Source: Desulfobacterales bacterium (GTDB lineage Bacteria; Desulfobacterota; Desulfobacteria; Desulfobacterales; JAHEIW01). From it: 61,488 bases of DNA. Every line of letters starts with the position of its first letter. Position 1 is the first letter of the stretch. This document shows, piece by piece, positions 28,742 to 38,386 of the stretch. The notes beneath the pieces were generated by a model. That model ran no database searches. It saw only the letters and a program-made list of their open reading frames with translations, and was not told the origin of the DNA. Location: assembly GCA_020348305.1 (NCBI GenBank), contig CP070746.1:909078-970565 (forward strand), read 5' to 3'. Both the position numbers and the translations under genes were made by a program.

Positions 28742-29122
28742 TCACTCCTTCGTATAATATACTCCGGGTATCCAGCTTTTATGAATTTTGGAAGTTTTTT
28801 CCGGATTCTTTTTGGTTTCTTCGATAAATTTGAAATTATTCCAGCCGACCCGGATAATATCATTGTGTTCTAATTTTTTGCGGGTAATCTTTTTGCCGTT
28901 TACAAATGTGCTGTTGGTGCTGTCCAGATCCTTAACATAATACTCCGGTGATCCTTTTGGTTTCTGACTTTTTTTCACTTCCAGGACAGCATGTTCCGTA
29001 CTGACGACACCATCATCAATATAAATATCGCTGTCCGGGTCTCTACCGATCCGCAGGATAGGTTTGTCTATTTCAAATTTATTTATGACCACACCTTCAT
29101 GTATTTGAACGATCATTGCCAT
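28742..29122 (-). CDS. FHA domain protein encoded between recC and recB
   Basis: 126-aa protein made almost wholly of one forkhead-associated domain, which binds phosphothreonine peptides. The conserved contacts are present: LRIGRDPDSDI (Gly-Arg), VSTEHAVLEV (Ser and His), and DSTNSTFVNGKKI (Asn-Gly). AAAGGAG precedes the ATG by seven bases. It lies 54 bases after recC and 94 before recB on the same strand, so it is probably co-transcribed with the recombination genes. No kinase gene adjoins it; a PP2C phosphatase with another FHA protein is found at 57 kb. Confidence 0.9.
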   Translation of the reverse strand: MAMIVQIHEGVVINKFEIDKPILRIGRDPDSDIYIDDGVVSTEHAVLEVKKSQKPKGSPEYYVKDLDSTNSTFVNGKKITRKKLEHNDIIRVGWNNFKFIEETKKNPEKTSKIHKSWIPGVYYTKE

Positions 29123-29176
29123 ATGGACACTCCTTTTGTTTTACGTGAAAAATTATTTTAGAATAATCTCTTCAAA

Positions 29177-32100
29177 TTAAATAACCACCTCTGTGCAATG
29201 CGCTAAAAGTGGAAGATAAATGCATTTGGAAATTTCCTCAAAAGATTCGTCGATCGGATCTATATTTCTAAAGCAACGTTGATAATAGGGATTTTCGACT
29301 TCGCCTCGCTTATAGTCGTTTCCTATCCATGTTCGCTTGGCATTTTCAAGAGCACGCTTCGGATTATCCGTTTTATTTTGAAGCTGTTGGACATATTCAA
29401 GCGACGTTTCCGGGAAAAAATGGATGGGTTCAGTCAAGCCTTGCCAGAATATTTGTAAAATTGTTTCCAGGATCTCTCGGGTGTTGGACGTATGACTAAA
29501 TCTTAAGGTGCCGTCCTTACAAATAAGAAAGCTGTCTGCCGGCCAATTTTCAGGCTTCAGATCGCAGTAAATCTGATGATATATCCACAATTTTAAAAGA
29601 TCCTTTGCTTTGTGATTGGCGTAACGCAGATGAATGTATCCATGCTCATAGATGTCTGTGAGTCGACCACTAAGATGAAAGCCTGAAATTTCATAATTTA
29701 CATCTAGGGGATCGGATATTTTTCCGTGGATATAGTTTTCGATTTGATTGACAAATTTATCAACATCCATACTCATTTCGTTATAAAGAGAATCGCCTAC
29801 AGGTCCGGGCGGAAGTTGTCCCAATGCGCGTTGAATCGGGCGAAAATCTTGAAGATCCTCACCGGATAGCCTGCTGTTTACGAGATTTTGTTCGATTATG
29901 TATTTCTGGAGCGGCGTTAATTCAAAATTTTCCCGATTCTCTGGAATCGCTACCTGTTTATCGAGAAATATTCCAAGGCGTTTTTCGAGTAAAAACCGAG
30001 TCGGATTAGCAAAAAATATACATAAAGTATCAATATCAATGGATTTCCATTCTTGAACCTCCTCTGATGCCATATCCAGCGTTTTGGAAATAAAAGCGGT
30101 GGGCTGCGTACGGTATAGCCTTTGCGTGCTGGTCAGCATATCTTCTTCAGAATAGCTAAAAAGCCTCGGAGCTCCTTGAAAGTACATAGAAGAAAACGCC
30201 TGCAGGCGGTGATCGATAACCACATGGTTGCGGATGCTTTTCTCCGGCAAATAAAAGCCTTTATCAATGGTATCCAGCAATTCGCTAACCAACACAGACG
30301 GTGGTATCCGGGAGTTGTCCTGAATGCTTTGACCCACATAAGAAATATAAAGCTTTTTTCTGGTGGAAATAATTGATTCCAGAAATAGATATTTATCATC
30401 GTTTCTGCGGGAGCGATCGCCGATTTTGGGCTTATTGGCCACGAGGTCGAAGCTCAACGGTTGAAAATCCCTTGGAAAGGCATCGGCATTCAATCCGACA
30501 AAACACATTACCTTAAACGGAATGCTTCGCATCGGCAGCATTGCACAAAAGGTAACACCCCTAGTCATAAATCCGGAACCAAAGCTATTTTTCTCTAAAC
30601 GGCTGCAAAGGTATGCCCGGATGACTTCAAGTTCGAGCTTCTCATCAAAACCGGTTTGTTTCTGGCGATCCGCCAATTCGTCGAACAAGAATCGTAGGGT
30701 TTGTATTTCCCTTTCGGTTTCTTCGTCCGAAACAAAAAATTGCTCAAAAATAAAGTTTAACGCATTTTTCCAACGACTCAGGGTTTTTGGATGTTCCAGG
30801 ATTTTTATACAACGAAAGATCCGATCTACAAATTCCAAAAAATTTCCCAAAATATTGATTTGGTCGCCCTCAATATCATCGTAAGGTAGAATTCCTTCAA
30901 ACATCTCCCGATGATAACCCGGCATGGCATAACCCAAAAGAAGTCTTTCGATTCCGGTGCGCCAGGTATTCTCGGAAAAACGGGGAAGACCTAACTCCAA
31001 ACGATGATCCACATCCCTACCCCACCGGATCTGGCTCTGCGTTATCCAGCGCTCGATAACCTGAATATCAGAATCCGTAAATTCGAAATGCCGCATAATT
31101 GATGGATATTCCAGTAATTGGAGTACCTGGGGGGTCCCTAAACGGCTGTCTTTGAGATCGAGCAAGGTAAGAAAGCCCTCGATCAAGCGGCTTTCTTTTC
31201 TGGCGGTTTGGTCCGCGATGCTAAATGGAATTCGATGAGCGTCGTCTGTCTGAGCATCAAAGACGGCATGAATATATGGGGCATATGTTTCAATATCCGG
31301 AGCCATAACGACAATGTCTTTCGGCAACAGGCTCGGATCCTCTTCAAACATGGCCAATAGGTTGTCATGCAATACCTCTATTTCTCGCATGGGGCTATGA
31401 CAACAGTGGATCTGGATTGAATTGTCCGACTCTGTCAATTGAACCGGCTCCGCTGGAGGAGATGCAAACGATTGCCCGGATGAATTTTGTTGGTCGGCAA
31501 GTCCTCTGTTTCTGAGATTTAAAATATCGGATTGAATACATGAAAGCATATCGCGGCAAGGTTGCTCATCAAACAATTCGTGCAAATCACAGTCAAAATT
31601 ACCCATCAGCTGAAAAAAATCTTTGCCGAGATGACCCATTGACGCCAGCAGCTGGTTTCCTTCTTCGAAATGGAGCTCCGTTGAGATATCCTCGGTTTCC
31701 GGATATCTTCTTCGAATCCGCTGTTGTACGCGATCCGAAACGATATCCGTCCAATACTCCTTGCAGGGATTTAAAAGAAAAAAGTTGACCGGTGTGTGGA
31801 AAGACATAGCCGCAAATGTCTCCAGATGGAAAGGCGGTAAATAGGATATCCCGAATACAGAAACTCTTTCAGGGAACCATTTGGTTTCAACGAATCCGCC
31901 GGCAAACATTTCAAGTAGATCTTTGCGTAGGCGGGCCCGATGCATCGGACCATTAATTTGCACAAGTTTCCGCCAAAGCTGTGCCTGCCAGGATTCAATT
32001 CGATCGTCGGTTACGGCATTCTCTTCCCAGCTGAACACGAGTTCCGGTCGAAAAACCAAATACTGATCAAATATATCGGCAATTTTCTTTGAAAGTTGAA

Positions 32101-32476
32101 ACAATTTGAGATGATTGGGGTCATCTTTTAGATACGCTTTTACATTTTCAAAACCCGACTGTTCTAAACACGCGGGAAGAAGTTTCATTAAGGCAAATGT
32201 CGTTCGCTCGGGATCCCATGGTGAAGGTTCGGGCAGCTCTCCAATGAATCGATTAAACATATCCTGAAGGAAGGTATTGGGAAACGGAAAATGACAGTTG
32301 GCCCATATGCCGTTGTGTTTTGCCAGCTCCATGGAAATCCAACGTTCCATTCCCCTGCTCTGAATCACAATAAGTTCGGGAGACAATGGAGAGGATAAGG
32401 GTATCCGAACAATCTGAGCTAATTGTTCTGCTAAAATTTCGAGCCGATTGCTGAAAAAGATGCTGAGATCTGGCAT
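29177..32476 (-). CDS. recC: exodeoxyribonuclease V subunit gamma RecC
   Basis: Chi-recognition and DNA-end-splitting subunit of RecBCD, 1099 aa, close to the family length. It keeps an inactive helicase-like fold: IQSRGMERWISMELA near residue 40, FPFPNTFLQDMF, a central PMREIEVLHDNLLAMFE, RSIPFKVMCFVGLNADAFPR, and a late RFLLEKRLGIFL. No nuclease motif is expected or seen. First gene of the recC-FHA-recB-recD run; upstream lies a 113-base gap from the end of the cobalamin operon on the same strand, so read-through from that operon cannot be excluded. Confidence 0.95.
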   Translation of the reverse strand: MPDLSIFFSNRLEILAEQLAQIVRIPLSSPLSPELIVIQSRGMERWISMELAKHNGIWANCHFPFPNTFLQDMFNRFIGELPEPSPWDPERTTFALMKLLPACLEQSGFENVKAYLKDDPNHLKLFQLSKKIADIFDQYLVFRPELVFSWEENAVTDDRIESWQAQLWRKLVQINGPMHRARLRKDLLEMFAGGFVETKWFPERVSVFGISYLPPFHLETFAAMSFHTPVNFFLLNPCKEYWTDIVSDRVQQRIRRRYPETEDISTELHFEEGNQLLASMGHLGKDFFQLMGNFDCDLHELFDEQPCRDMLSCIQSDILNLRNRGLADQQNSSGQSFASPPAEPVQLTESDNSIQIHCCHSPMREIEVLHDNLLAMFEEDPSLLPKDIVVMAPDIETYAPYIHAVFDAQTDDAHRIPFSIADQTARKESRLIEGFLTLLDLKDSRLGTPQVLQLLEYPSIMRHFEFTDSDIQVIERWITQSQIRWGRDVDHRLELGLPRFSENTWRTGIERLLLGYAMPGYHREMFEGILPYDDIEGDQINILGNFLEFVDRIFRCIKILEHPKTLSRWKNALNFIFEQFFVSDEETEREIQTLRFLFDELADRQKQTGFDEKLELEVIRAYLCSRLEKNSFGSGFMTRGVTFCAMLPMRSIPFKVMCFVGLNADAFPRDFQPLSFDLVANKPKIGDRSRRNDDKYLFLESIISTRKKLYISYVGQSIQDNSRIPPSVLVSELLDTIDKGFYLPEKSIRNHVVIDHRLQAFSSMYFQGAPRLFSYSEEDMLTSTQRLYRTQPTAFISKTLDMASEEVQEWKSIDIDTLCIFFANPTRFLLEKRLGIFLDKQVAIPENRENFELTPLQKYIIEQNLVNSRLSGEDLQDFRPIQRALGQLPPGPVGDSLYNEMSMDVDKFVNQIENYIHGKISDPLDVNYEISGFHLSGRLTDIYEHGYIHLRYANHKAKDLLKLWIYHQIYCDLKPENWPADSFLICKDGTLRFSHTSNTREILETILQIFWQGLTEPIHFFPETSLEYVQQLQNKTDNPKRALENAKRTWIGNDYKRGEVENPYYQRCFRNIDPIDESFEEISKCIYLPLLAHCTEVVI

Positions 32477-32589
32477 TGAATAGAACTCACGGGCCTTGCC
32501 CCAACTGGAATTGTGGAAGGATTAACCTTAGGGTTTTAAAAATCATCAATAAGAAATTATGCGGTAAGATAAGGGAGTTGTCAATACAT

Positions 32590-33414
32590 TCAGACTTCGG
32601 TGGACTTTAAATTTTTCCAACACATCTCCAAAAACTGCAATGACGCGCTGAGTTCATTATAGGAAAACACTTCCACAGATACAGTTCCACCAAATCGTTT
32701 CAAAATTCTGAGAATAGGATCGATATCTCCTTTTGGCAGCCGATCTAACGACAAATGATCATGGTTGTTTTCCACCCCGTGCAAATGAATGATCGATATT
32801 TTAGAAAAATAACGACTGAAGAATTCTGCAATATCATGCCCATAGCGAATAAGGTGTCCTACGTCCATGCAGATCGATAAATTTAAATCTTCAATGATAT
32901 CTTCTAACAGTTCAACCGGGTAATCCAGGTTTTCAATCGAAAGCACATCCCCGTCTATTTCAACGCGCAGCAGTCTTTCTAGATTCGATCGCACTCTGTC
33001 ACGCCATTTTTTTACGGTAATGTTTTCAAAATTGTCCTCCTTATACGGGATGTGCAGTGAAAAGGTGGACGGCTTCAGCGGTAAGAGGCGCTCAATTATT
33101 CTCACGTAGGTGTCTACAGCAGGGTATCTTTGGTTGAATTCATGGTCACTTATGGATATGTCCGTCGGCAAGTGAATGTTATAAGAAAGGTTAAAATTCG
33201 TTGCCAAGCGGCAAAGCTCACTGATCTCAGACGCGGAAAAAAGAGATTCGATGTCAGCGCTTTCAAAAAGCAATAATTCAACTTCATCGATAAATGGACC
33301 CAGCATTTTTATGTTGGGAATATAGTCATCGGGATAGATATAGGATGTGGTGCTGAGTTTGAATGGATACACTCCTTTATAAGATTTGGTTAATGTTGGA
33401 TATGTATTTGACAT
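32590..33414 (-). CDS. cbiR: cobamide-remodelling phosphodiesterase CbiR
   Basis: 274-aa protein of the AP-endonuclease-2/xylose-isomerase-like TIM-barrel superfamily. Barrel strands end in likely metal or catalytic residues: LHIPYKEDN, IENLDYP, MDVGHLIRYG, IIHLHGV, DHLSLDRLPKGDID and VEVFSY. CbiR, described from Akkermansia, cleaves the lower-loop phosphodiester of cobamides to release cobinamide for rebuilding with another lower ligand. The identification rests on this fold plus position: last gene of the cobalamin operon, 3 bases after cbiB, whose product begins the reassembly. I cannot exclude another AP2Ec enzyme. Confidence 0.82.
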   Translation of the reverse strand: MSNTYPTLTKSYKGVYPFKLSTTSYIYPDDYIPNIKMLGPFIDEVELLLFESADIESLFSASEISELCRLATNFNLSYNIHLPTDISISDHEFNQRYPAVDTYVRIIERLLPLKPSTFSLHIPYKEDNFENITVKKWRDRVRSNLERLLRVEIDGDVLSIENLDYPVELLEDIIEDLNLSICMDVGHLIRYGHDIAEFFSRYFSKISIIHLHGVENNHDHLSLDRLPKGDIDPILRILKRFGGTVSVEVFSYNELSASLQFLEMCWKNLKSTEV

Positions 33415-33417
33415 ATT

Positions 33418-34389
33418 TTAAACGACTACACCTATTACGACGCTTGTTGCCCAGGCTATTAACAACCACAAAAGCGAGGATAACATCATGATTTGACACG
33501 CTTTTTTTATATCTTCGGGCACAGTCTTTCCAAAACGCACACCAATATACGGTTTGTGTACCAGCTGTCCGTTGTAATAATTCGGACCGTTGAGTTTTAC
33601 GGCCAGCGCACCGGCAAACGCTGCTTCCGGAAATCCTGCATTCGGGCTTGAATGGTTCGCACCTTCGGTGAATGCCGTTTTGAGCGATCGCCTGCCTTTG
33701 CCGGAAAGGATTTGGGTTGCCAGGGAAATGATTGGCACCGATACGCGTGCTGGAATAAAATTTAAGATATCATCCAGCCGGGCAGATGCTTTGCCGAAAA
33801 ACATATATTTTTCATTTTTATAGCCGATCATCGAATCCAGTGTGTTGACCATTTTGTAAACCATGGCAAGCGGAGCACCGCCTATGGCAGCAAAAAATAA
33901 CGGCGCAATCACGCCGTCGACGAGATTTTCCGCCACGGTTTCCACTACAGCTCTTGAAATTCCTTCTTCTTCATAATCATCAACATCTCTGCCGACAATT
34001 AAGGCAACCTTATTCCTGGCCTCCTTCACCCTATTTTCTAAAAGGTAGCGATGGATTTCCAAGGCGGCATCTTCCAGCGAGCTGGCTGAAATGCAGAAAT
34101 AGATCAGAATAATTTCAATACCATTTTTAACTATCGGATGAATCCATTGGGAGGCGTGCAATAAGAACAATGTCAATCCCCCCGTCATCAAAACATGAAA
34201 GGCGGTAAACAGTGCACCTGAAATCACCAGACGGCAAGGACTTTTTCTGAAAACGGGCTCGCAGGTTTCAATGGCTTTGCCCATCCAACGTACAGGATGG
34301 GGTAGTGATTGCGGATCGCCGAGAATTAAATCGAGAACAAATGCAGCCGGCAGGATGTACCATGAGGGCAAAAATTCCATACGTCTCAA
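33418..34389 (-). CDS. cbiB: adenosylcobinamide-phosphate synthase CbiB
   Basis: Integral membrane enzyme that attaches (R)-1-amino-2-propanol phosphate to adenosylcobyric acid. 323 aa with about five membrane segments. The N-terminal signature DLILGDPQSLPHPVRWMGK is diagnostic, and the cytoplasmic loop has SRAVVETVAENLVDGVIAP followed by YKMVNTLDSMIGYKNEKY, both conserved in CbiB. It overlaps cobD by four bases (ATGA), matching the shared pathway step: CobD makes the aminopropanol phosphate that CbiB uses. Confidence 0.97.
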   Translation of the reverse strand: MRRMEFLPSWYILPAAFVLDLILGDPQSLPHPVRWMGKAIETCEPVFRKSPCRLVISGALFTAFHVLMTGGLTLFLLHASQWIHPIVKNGIEIILIYFCISASSLEDAALEIHRYLLENRVKEARNKVALIVGRDVDDYEEEGISRAVVETVAENLVDGVIAPLFFAAIGGAPLAMVYKMVNTLDSMIGYKNEKYMFFGKASARLDDILNFIPARVSVPIISLATQILSGKGRRSLKTAFTEGANHSSPNAGFPEAAFAGALAVKLNGPNYYNGQLVHKPYIGVRFGKTVPEDIKKACQIMMLSSLLWLLIAWATSVVIGVVV

Positions 34390-35507
34390 GCAACCTGTTT
34401 TTCTTCTATGCCACGAGCATCGTCCGTTGTGCTTGGAATCAATGCGCTGAGTTTTTCAGCAACCATCTGATTTGCTTCCGGAGTTTTGAGAGATATGCGG
34501 ATATATCGATCAGATAACCCGTAAAAATTGCTGCAGTTTCGAATCAGAATTTTTTCTTTTGACAATCGTGTCCAAATCTCATCTGAGGTCATTGTCGATG
34601 GAAACTTGACCAGCACAAAAGGCGTGCAGCTCGGATAAGCCTTTACATTGGGAATATGTCTAAGGCGTTGATAGAAATGTTGTCGTTGATGTTCAAAAAA
34701 CGTTCTGGAATTCTGAACAAATGCTTCCGCCCGGATTTTTTGCATGACCAGATAGCGAACCGCAGCTTGCGCAAGACTGTTGACACTCCATGGCAAAAGG
34801 TGCTTTCTTAATTTTTCTATGGTTTTGGGGGAAGAAATAGTGAATCCAATCCGCAAACCCGGAATTCTGAAGATTTTTGAAAGGGAGGCCAAAACAATTA
34901 CATTTTCGAGTCCTGAGTTTGCCATGCTTTCTTTTTCAGCGCCGATGACAAAGGGCAGATAGGATTCATCGATAATGAAATTTGTCTTCGAGTGGGCCCC
35001 GCAAAGACGGTGGAGTTTATCAAAAGGGATGTGGCTGCCGGTCGGATTGTTGGGATTGCAGATAAACACCGTATCTTTCCCGATAAGATTCGCTTTTATG
35101 GCGTCCATGTTCGGGCGAAAATCTTCCGATTCTTCCGCCAAAATTGAGGAACATTCTATATGATGCAAGGCACATGCATCCGCATAATCAGAATAGGTTG
35201 GACCCAAAATAAGGGCGCTTTTAGACTTCAGTACACTTGGTAATGCATAAATAAATTGGGTGGTTCCATTTCCTGCAATTACACGTTCAGGTCCGATGTG
35301 CATGTATTCAGCAAAATACCTGATGGCCTCCTTACTATCCACTTCCGGCAGTTCTGTGAGAGACATGAGATTTTCTTTCAAAAAATCCAGCAGTCCTGAA
35401 GGCGGTCCTAAAGGATTTATGTTACTGCTCATGTCGATGATTTCGGATGGCTTCCAGCCAAATTGACGGGCTACCGCATAAATATTTCCACCATGTCCAT
35501 CTAACAT
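34386..35507 (-). CDS. cobD: threonine-phosphate decarboxylase CobD
   Basis: PLP enzyme that makes (R)-1-amino-2-propanol-O-2-phosphate from threonine phosphate for the nucleotide loop. 373 aa, aspartate-aminotransferase fold (type I). Begins MLDGHGGNIYAVARQFG, characteristic of CobD; NPNNPTGSHIP and the PLP-lysine motif SLSKIFRIPGLRIGF are present. Start chosen at ATG 35507, which overlaps the cobS stop (TGATG) and has GGAGG six to ten bases upstream. Histidinol-phosphate aminotransferase is the nearest relative, but context settles the call. Confidence 0.95.
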   Translation of the reverse strand: MLDGHGGNIYAVARQFGWKPSEIIDMSSNINPLGPPSGLLDFLKENLMSLTELPEVDSKEAIRYFAEYMHIGPERVIAGNGTTQFIYALPSVLKSKSALILGPTYSDYADACALHHIECSSILAEESEDFRPNMDAIKANLIGKDTVFICNPNNPTGSHIPFDKLHRLCGAHSKTNFIIDESYLPFVIGAEKESMANSGLENVIVLASLSKIFRIPGLRIGFTISSPKTIEKLRKHLLPWSVNSLAQAAVRYLVMQKIRAEAFVQNSRTFFEHQRQHFYQRLRHIPNVKAYPSCTPFVLVKFPSTMTSDEIWTRLSKEKILIRNCSNFYGLSDRYIRISLKTPEANQMVAEKLSALIPSTTDDARGIEEKQVA

Positions 35508-36232
35508 CAAACTCCTCCAATAGATATCAATAAAAACAGTCCTGATTCAGTTACCTCTGCCATTGCACCCAGCATATCCCCCGTAATACAGCCGACACGT
35601 CTTTTATAGTAGAAAAGAATTGTCGCGATAATGGCTGCAAAACCGGCATTCAACAATATGGCTCTCCAGCTCAAAAACAATGAAAGAATAAGCGGCAACA
35701 GCAATCCCCAGAATGCGGATATTCCCAATTTTTCCTTAAAAAAATCCAGACCGGTTCCGCCCTCAGGCCGGCCGTATTCGAGATAGCGGATGCCGAAAAT
35801 CATGCCGCCGCGTGCATATGCCGGTATGATGATCAGTAAAAGACTCCTGTGGGCTTCCAAACCCACAATACCGCCCCACTTGATGGCTAAACCACAAACA
35901 ATGGCCGCAAGTCCCATAGCCCCCATACGGCTATCTTTCATGATGGCCAGCGCCGCTTCTTTTGTTCGTTGGCCCCAAAGACCGTCAGCCGTATCTCCCA
36001 AACCATCCAGATGGAAGGCGCCGGTCATAATTATTAGCAAGATGACATCGAGCAGCGCGGTAACCGGTGGACGCCACAATCTTAATGCCGCCTGGTCGAA
36101 GACAGCAACCAAAATACCTAAAAGCAGGCCGACGACGGGAAAAAAGGGCACCATTTTTTTGGGGTCAAATGCCGCTGATTTGCCGAATGGAAGTATTGTG
36201 ATGAATTGGATGGCGGCGATAAAGCCTTTCAT
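35507..36232 (-). CDS. cobS: adenosylcobinamide-GDP ribazoletransferase CobS
   Basis: Membrane enzyme that joins AdoCbi-GDP and alpha-ribazole (phosphate) to complete the cobamide. 241 aa with about six membrane segments. The family's active-site motif HLDGLGDTADGLWG lies near residue 75, and the following DSRMGAMG is also conserved. Starts KGFIAAIQFITILPFG, typical of CobS. Stop and the cobD start share one base. Its partner CobT, which activates the lower ligand, is encoded divergently at 51.3 kb. Confidence 0.96.
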   Translation of the reverse strand: MKGFIAAIQFITILPFGKSAAFDPKKMVPFFPVVGLLLGILVAVFDQAALRLWRPPVTALLDVILLIIMTGAFHLDGLGDTADGLWGQRTKEAALAIMKDSRMGAMGLAAIVCGLAIKWGGIVGLEAHRSLLLIIIPAYARGGMIFGIRYLEYGRPEGGTGLDFFKEKLGISAFWGLLLPLILSLFLSWRAILLNAGFAAIIATILFYYKRRVGCITGDMLGAMAEVTESGLFLLISIGGV

Positions 36233-36328
36233 GCTCGCACCATTTTCTGTTTGTTCCTTAGTTGCCCTAAATTATTAATCAGGATCATCGAATTATAAAT
36301 GCTTACTTCGATAATTTTTAACAAACGC

Positions 36329-36853
36329 CTATTCCTTAATTGTTACCGGTATCCCTGCCACCATCCATATGACTTTGTCTGCACTTTTCGCAACAGTCTG
36401 GTTAACGGATCCGACCAGATCCCGAAAAACTCTTGCCAGTTTGTTTGCGGGTACAATTCCGGTTCCCACTTCGTTTGAAACCAGTACCACCGGACAAGCA
36501 GCTGCCTCAATGGCATGTACCAAGTTCGAAATTTGTTTTTCGACCTTTAAGGTCTCTTCACCCTGCATCAGTAAATTATTGATCCAAAGCGTCAGGCAGT
36601 CGACCACAATAACATCGCCTATTTTTGCATTGTCTGCGATAGCCTCCGGTAACTGCAAAGGGGCTTCAACGGTTTTCCACTCTTGACCGCGTCCCTTTTG
36701 ATGATTCGTTACACGCTGTTTCATTTCTTCATCCTGCGCTATACAGGTGGCGATGAAGATTTTATTATCGGTCGCTATCTTTTCCGCTAGTTTAAGGGCA
36801 TGGTTGCTTTTCCCGCTGCGACAACCACCAATGACAAATATGTTTTCTTTCAA
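36329..36853 (-). CDS. cobU: bifunctional adenosylcobinamide kinase / GMP transferase CobU
   Basis: Phosphorylates adenosylcobinamide and then adds GMP, giving AdoCbi-GDP for CobS. 174 aa. The P-loop is GGCRSGKSNHA at residues 9-19; the His guanylylated in characterised CobU would be in TNHQKGRG; C-terminal LVSNEVGTGIVPANKLARVFRD and VIWMVAGIPV are conserved. The start is a TTG at 36853, three bases after the cbiP stop, with no good ribosome-binding site, so it is probably coupled to cbiP translation. A 96-base gap follows before cobS. Confidence 0.96.
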   Translation of the reverse strand: MKENIFVIGGCRSGKSNHALKLAEKIATDNKIFIATCIAQDEEMKQRVTNHQKGRGQEWKTVEAPLQLPEAIADNAKIGDVIVVDCLTLWINNLLMQGEETLKVEKQISNLVHAIEAAACPVVLVSNEVGTGIVPANKLARVFRDLVGSVNQTVAKSADKVIWMVAGIPVTIKE

Positions 36854-36856
36854 TGA

Positions 36857-38386
36857 TTAACTAACTTTTACAGGTAAGTGGTGATTAATAATTTCAATGA
36901 TGCTGTCGGTTTGTATATGCGCCTTAAAGTGCTCGGCCAAGAGGTCATATTGCTTGTTCCGTGCTTCTAATCCTTCAAGCGCTGATGTCTTTATGTCTGG
37001 CAGCCCAATGCTGTTCAGCCATAAAGCAGTGATCTCTGGATTATCGAATATGCCATGAATGTATGTGCCGATAACTCTAAAATCACTCACTACACAACCG
37101 TCCTCATCTGAAGCGGCAATACTGTTACGGGAGACAACTTGAAATAAAGGATCTCCGCTCTTTCTCCGAGTCTGTCCCATATGAATTTCATAGCCTGAAC
37201 CGTTTGTTCCTTGCCATGAAAATCGGGTCAGAGTAGTGGTTTTGGGTGCTTTTAACGCGGTCTCAACCGGCAGTAAATCCAGTCCTTGGGTTGAACCGGG
37301 ATGGCCCTCAAGTCCATCCGGATCATGGACGCAATCTCCCATCATTTGATAACCACCACATATTCCCAGTACGTGTCCTCCCCCTTTAACATAGCTTTTT
37401 ATTTTTTCGGTCCATCCGGTTGAATGCAGCCAAGTTAAGTCATAGCGCGTATTTTTGGATCCCGGCAAGATCACCCCTCGGAAAATGGCTAGATCCTGAA
37501 CCCTTTCCAAAAAAAAGACCTCCGCTCCCTCCAATAGGAGAAGCGGATCAAAATCATTAAAATTGGAAATGTGCGGAAGCCGAATAACCGCAATTGATGG
37601 TTCTTTACTTTTTCCTGGAAAAACCTGTTTCGGTTTTTCTATCACCACCGAATCCTCCGGTTCGATATGAATATGCTCGTACCAGGGAAGCACCCCAAAG
37701 ACCTTTTTTCCGGTATTCTCTTCGATCCATTTTATTCCATTTTCAAACAATCGAATATCGCCACGGAAGCGATTGATGATAAACCCTTTGACCAAATCCT
37801 GTTGATGTGGCTTTAAGCACGTCAAGGTGCCGACGATTTGTGCAAATACACCGCCTCGGTGAATGTCAGCCACCAGAATTACCGGTGCGCGAGCATATTC
37901 AGCCATGCGTAAATTGACAATATCGCTATCCATCAAATTTACTTCCGCACATGAACCCGCACCCTCCATCACGATCAACTCGTAGCCCACGCGCAGTCGC
38001 TTGAGTGCTTCGGCAGCAACTCCGAAAAGCGTTTCCTTTTTATTATGGTAATCGGCGGCAGATGTGTTTTCGCTGACACTGCCCAGAAGCACAACCTGAG
38101 AGCCGATTTCACTGGTCGGTTTCAATAAAATTGGATTCATATCCACATGGGGCGGCACCCTTGCGGCTTCTGCCTGAACGATCTGAGCGCGCCCCATCTC
38201 CAGACCTTCCGGGGTAACGCCCGAATTATTCGACATGTTCTGGGCTTTGAACGGTGCAACCCGTATGCCCTGTCTGACAAAATAGCGACACAAAGCAGTG
38301 GTAATGATACTTTTGCCCACATCGGATCCAGTTCCCAATATCGCCAGACAAGGAGCGATATTCAAATTTTTATTTTTCAATACCAA
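36857..38386 (-). CDS. cobQ: cobyric acid synthase CbiP (CobQ)
   Basis: Glutamine-dependent amidase that amidates the b, d, e and g side chains of adenosylcobyrinic acid diamide. 509 aa: an N-terminal dethiobiotin-synthetase-like ATP-binding domain (LGTGSDVGKSIITTALCR, KAQNMSNNSGV, EGAGSCAEVNL) and a C-terminal class I glutamine amidotransferase domain with the nucleophile in LGICGGYQMMG and the His in TYIHGIFDN. It starts at TTG (38386 or 38380), overlapping the cobO end by 17 bases. Equivalent to CobQ; CbiP is the anaerobic-pathway name. Confidence 0.96.
   Translation of the reverse strand: MVLKNKNLNIAPCLAILGTGSDVGKSIITTALCRYFVRQGIRVAPFKAQNMSNNSGVTPEGLEMGRAQIVQAEAARVPPHVDMNPILLKPTSEIGSQVVLLGSVSENTSAADYHNKKETLFGVAAEALKRLRVGYELIVMEGAGSCAEVNLMDSDIVNLRMAEYARAPVILVADIHRGGVFAQIVGTLTCLKPHQQDLVKGFIINRFRGDIRLFENGIKWIEENTGKKVFGVLPWYEHIHIEPEDSVVIEKPKQVFPGKSKEPSIAVIRLPHISNFNDFDPLLLLEGAEVFFLERVQDLAIFRGVILPGSKNTRYDLTWLHSTGWTEKIKSYVKGGGHVLGICGGYQMMGDCVHDPDGLEGHPGSTQGLDLLPVETALKAPKTTTLTRFSWQGTNGSGYEIHMGQTRRKSGDPLFQVVSRNSIAASDEDGCVVSDFRVIGTYIHGIFDNPEITALWLNSIGLPDIKTSALEGLEARNKQYDLLAEHFKAHIQTDSIIEIINHHLPVKVS

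Noticed and set aside
28648..28863. Upstream extension of the recB frame to an ATG at 28863
   Set aside because: The extra 72 residues overlap the FHA gene in another frame, are basic and without RecB similarity, and the conserved RecB start lies at TTG 28647.
23143..32476. AddAB in place of RecBCD
   Set aside because: Three separate genes with RecC, RecB and RecD motifs are present, including a RecD 5'-3' helicase, so this is RecBCD.
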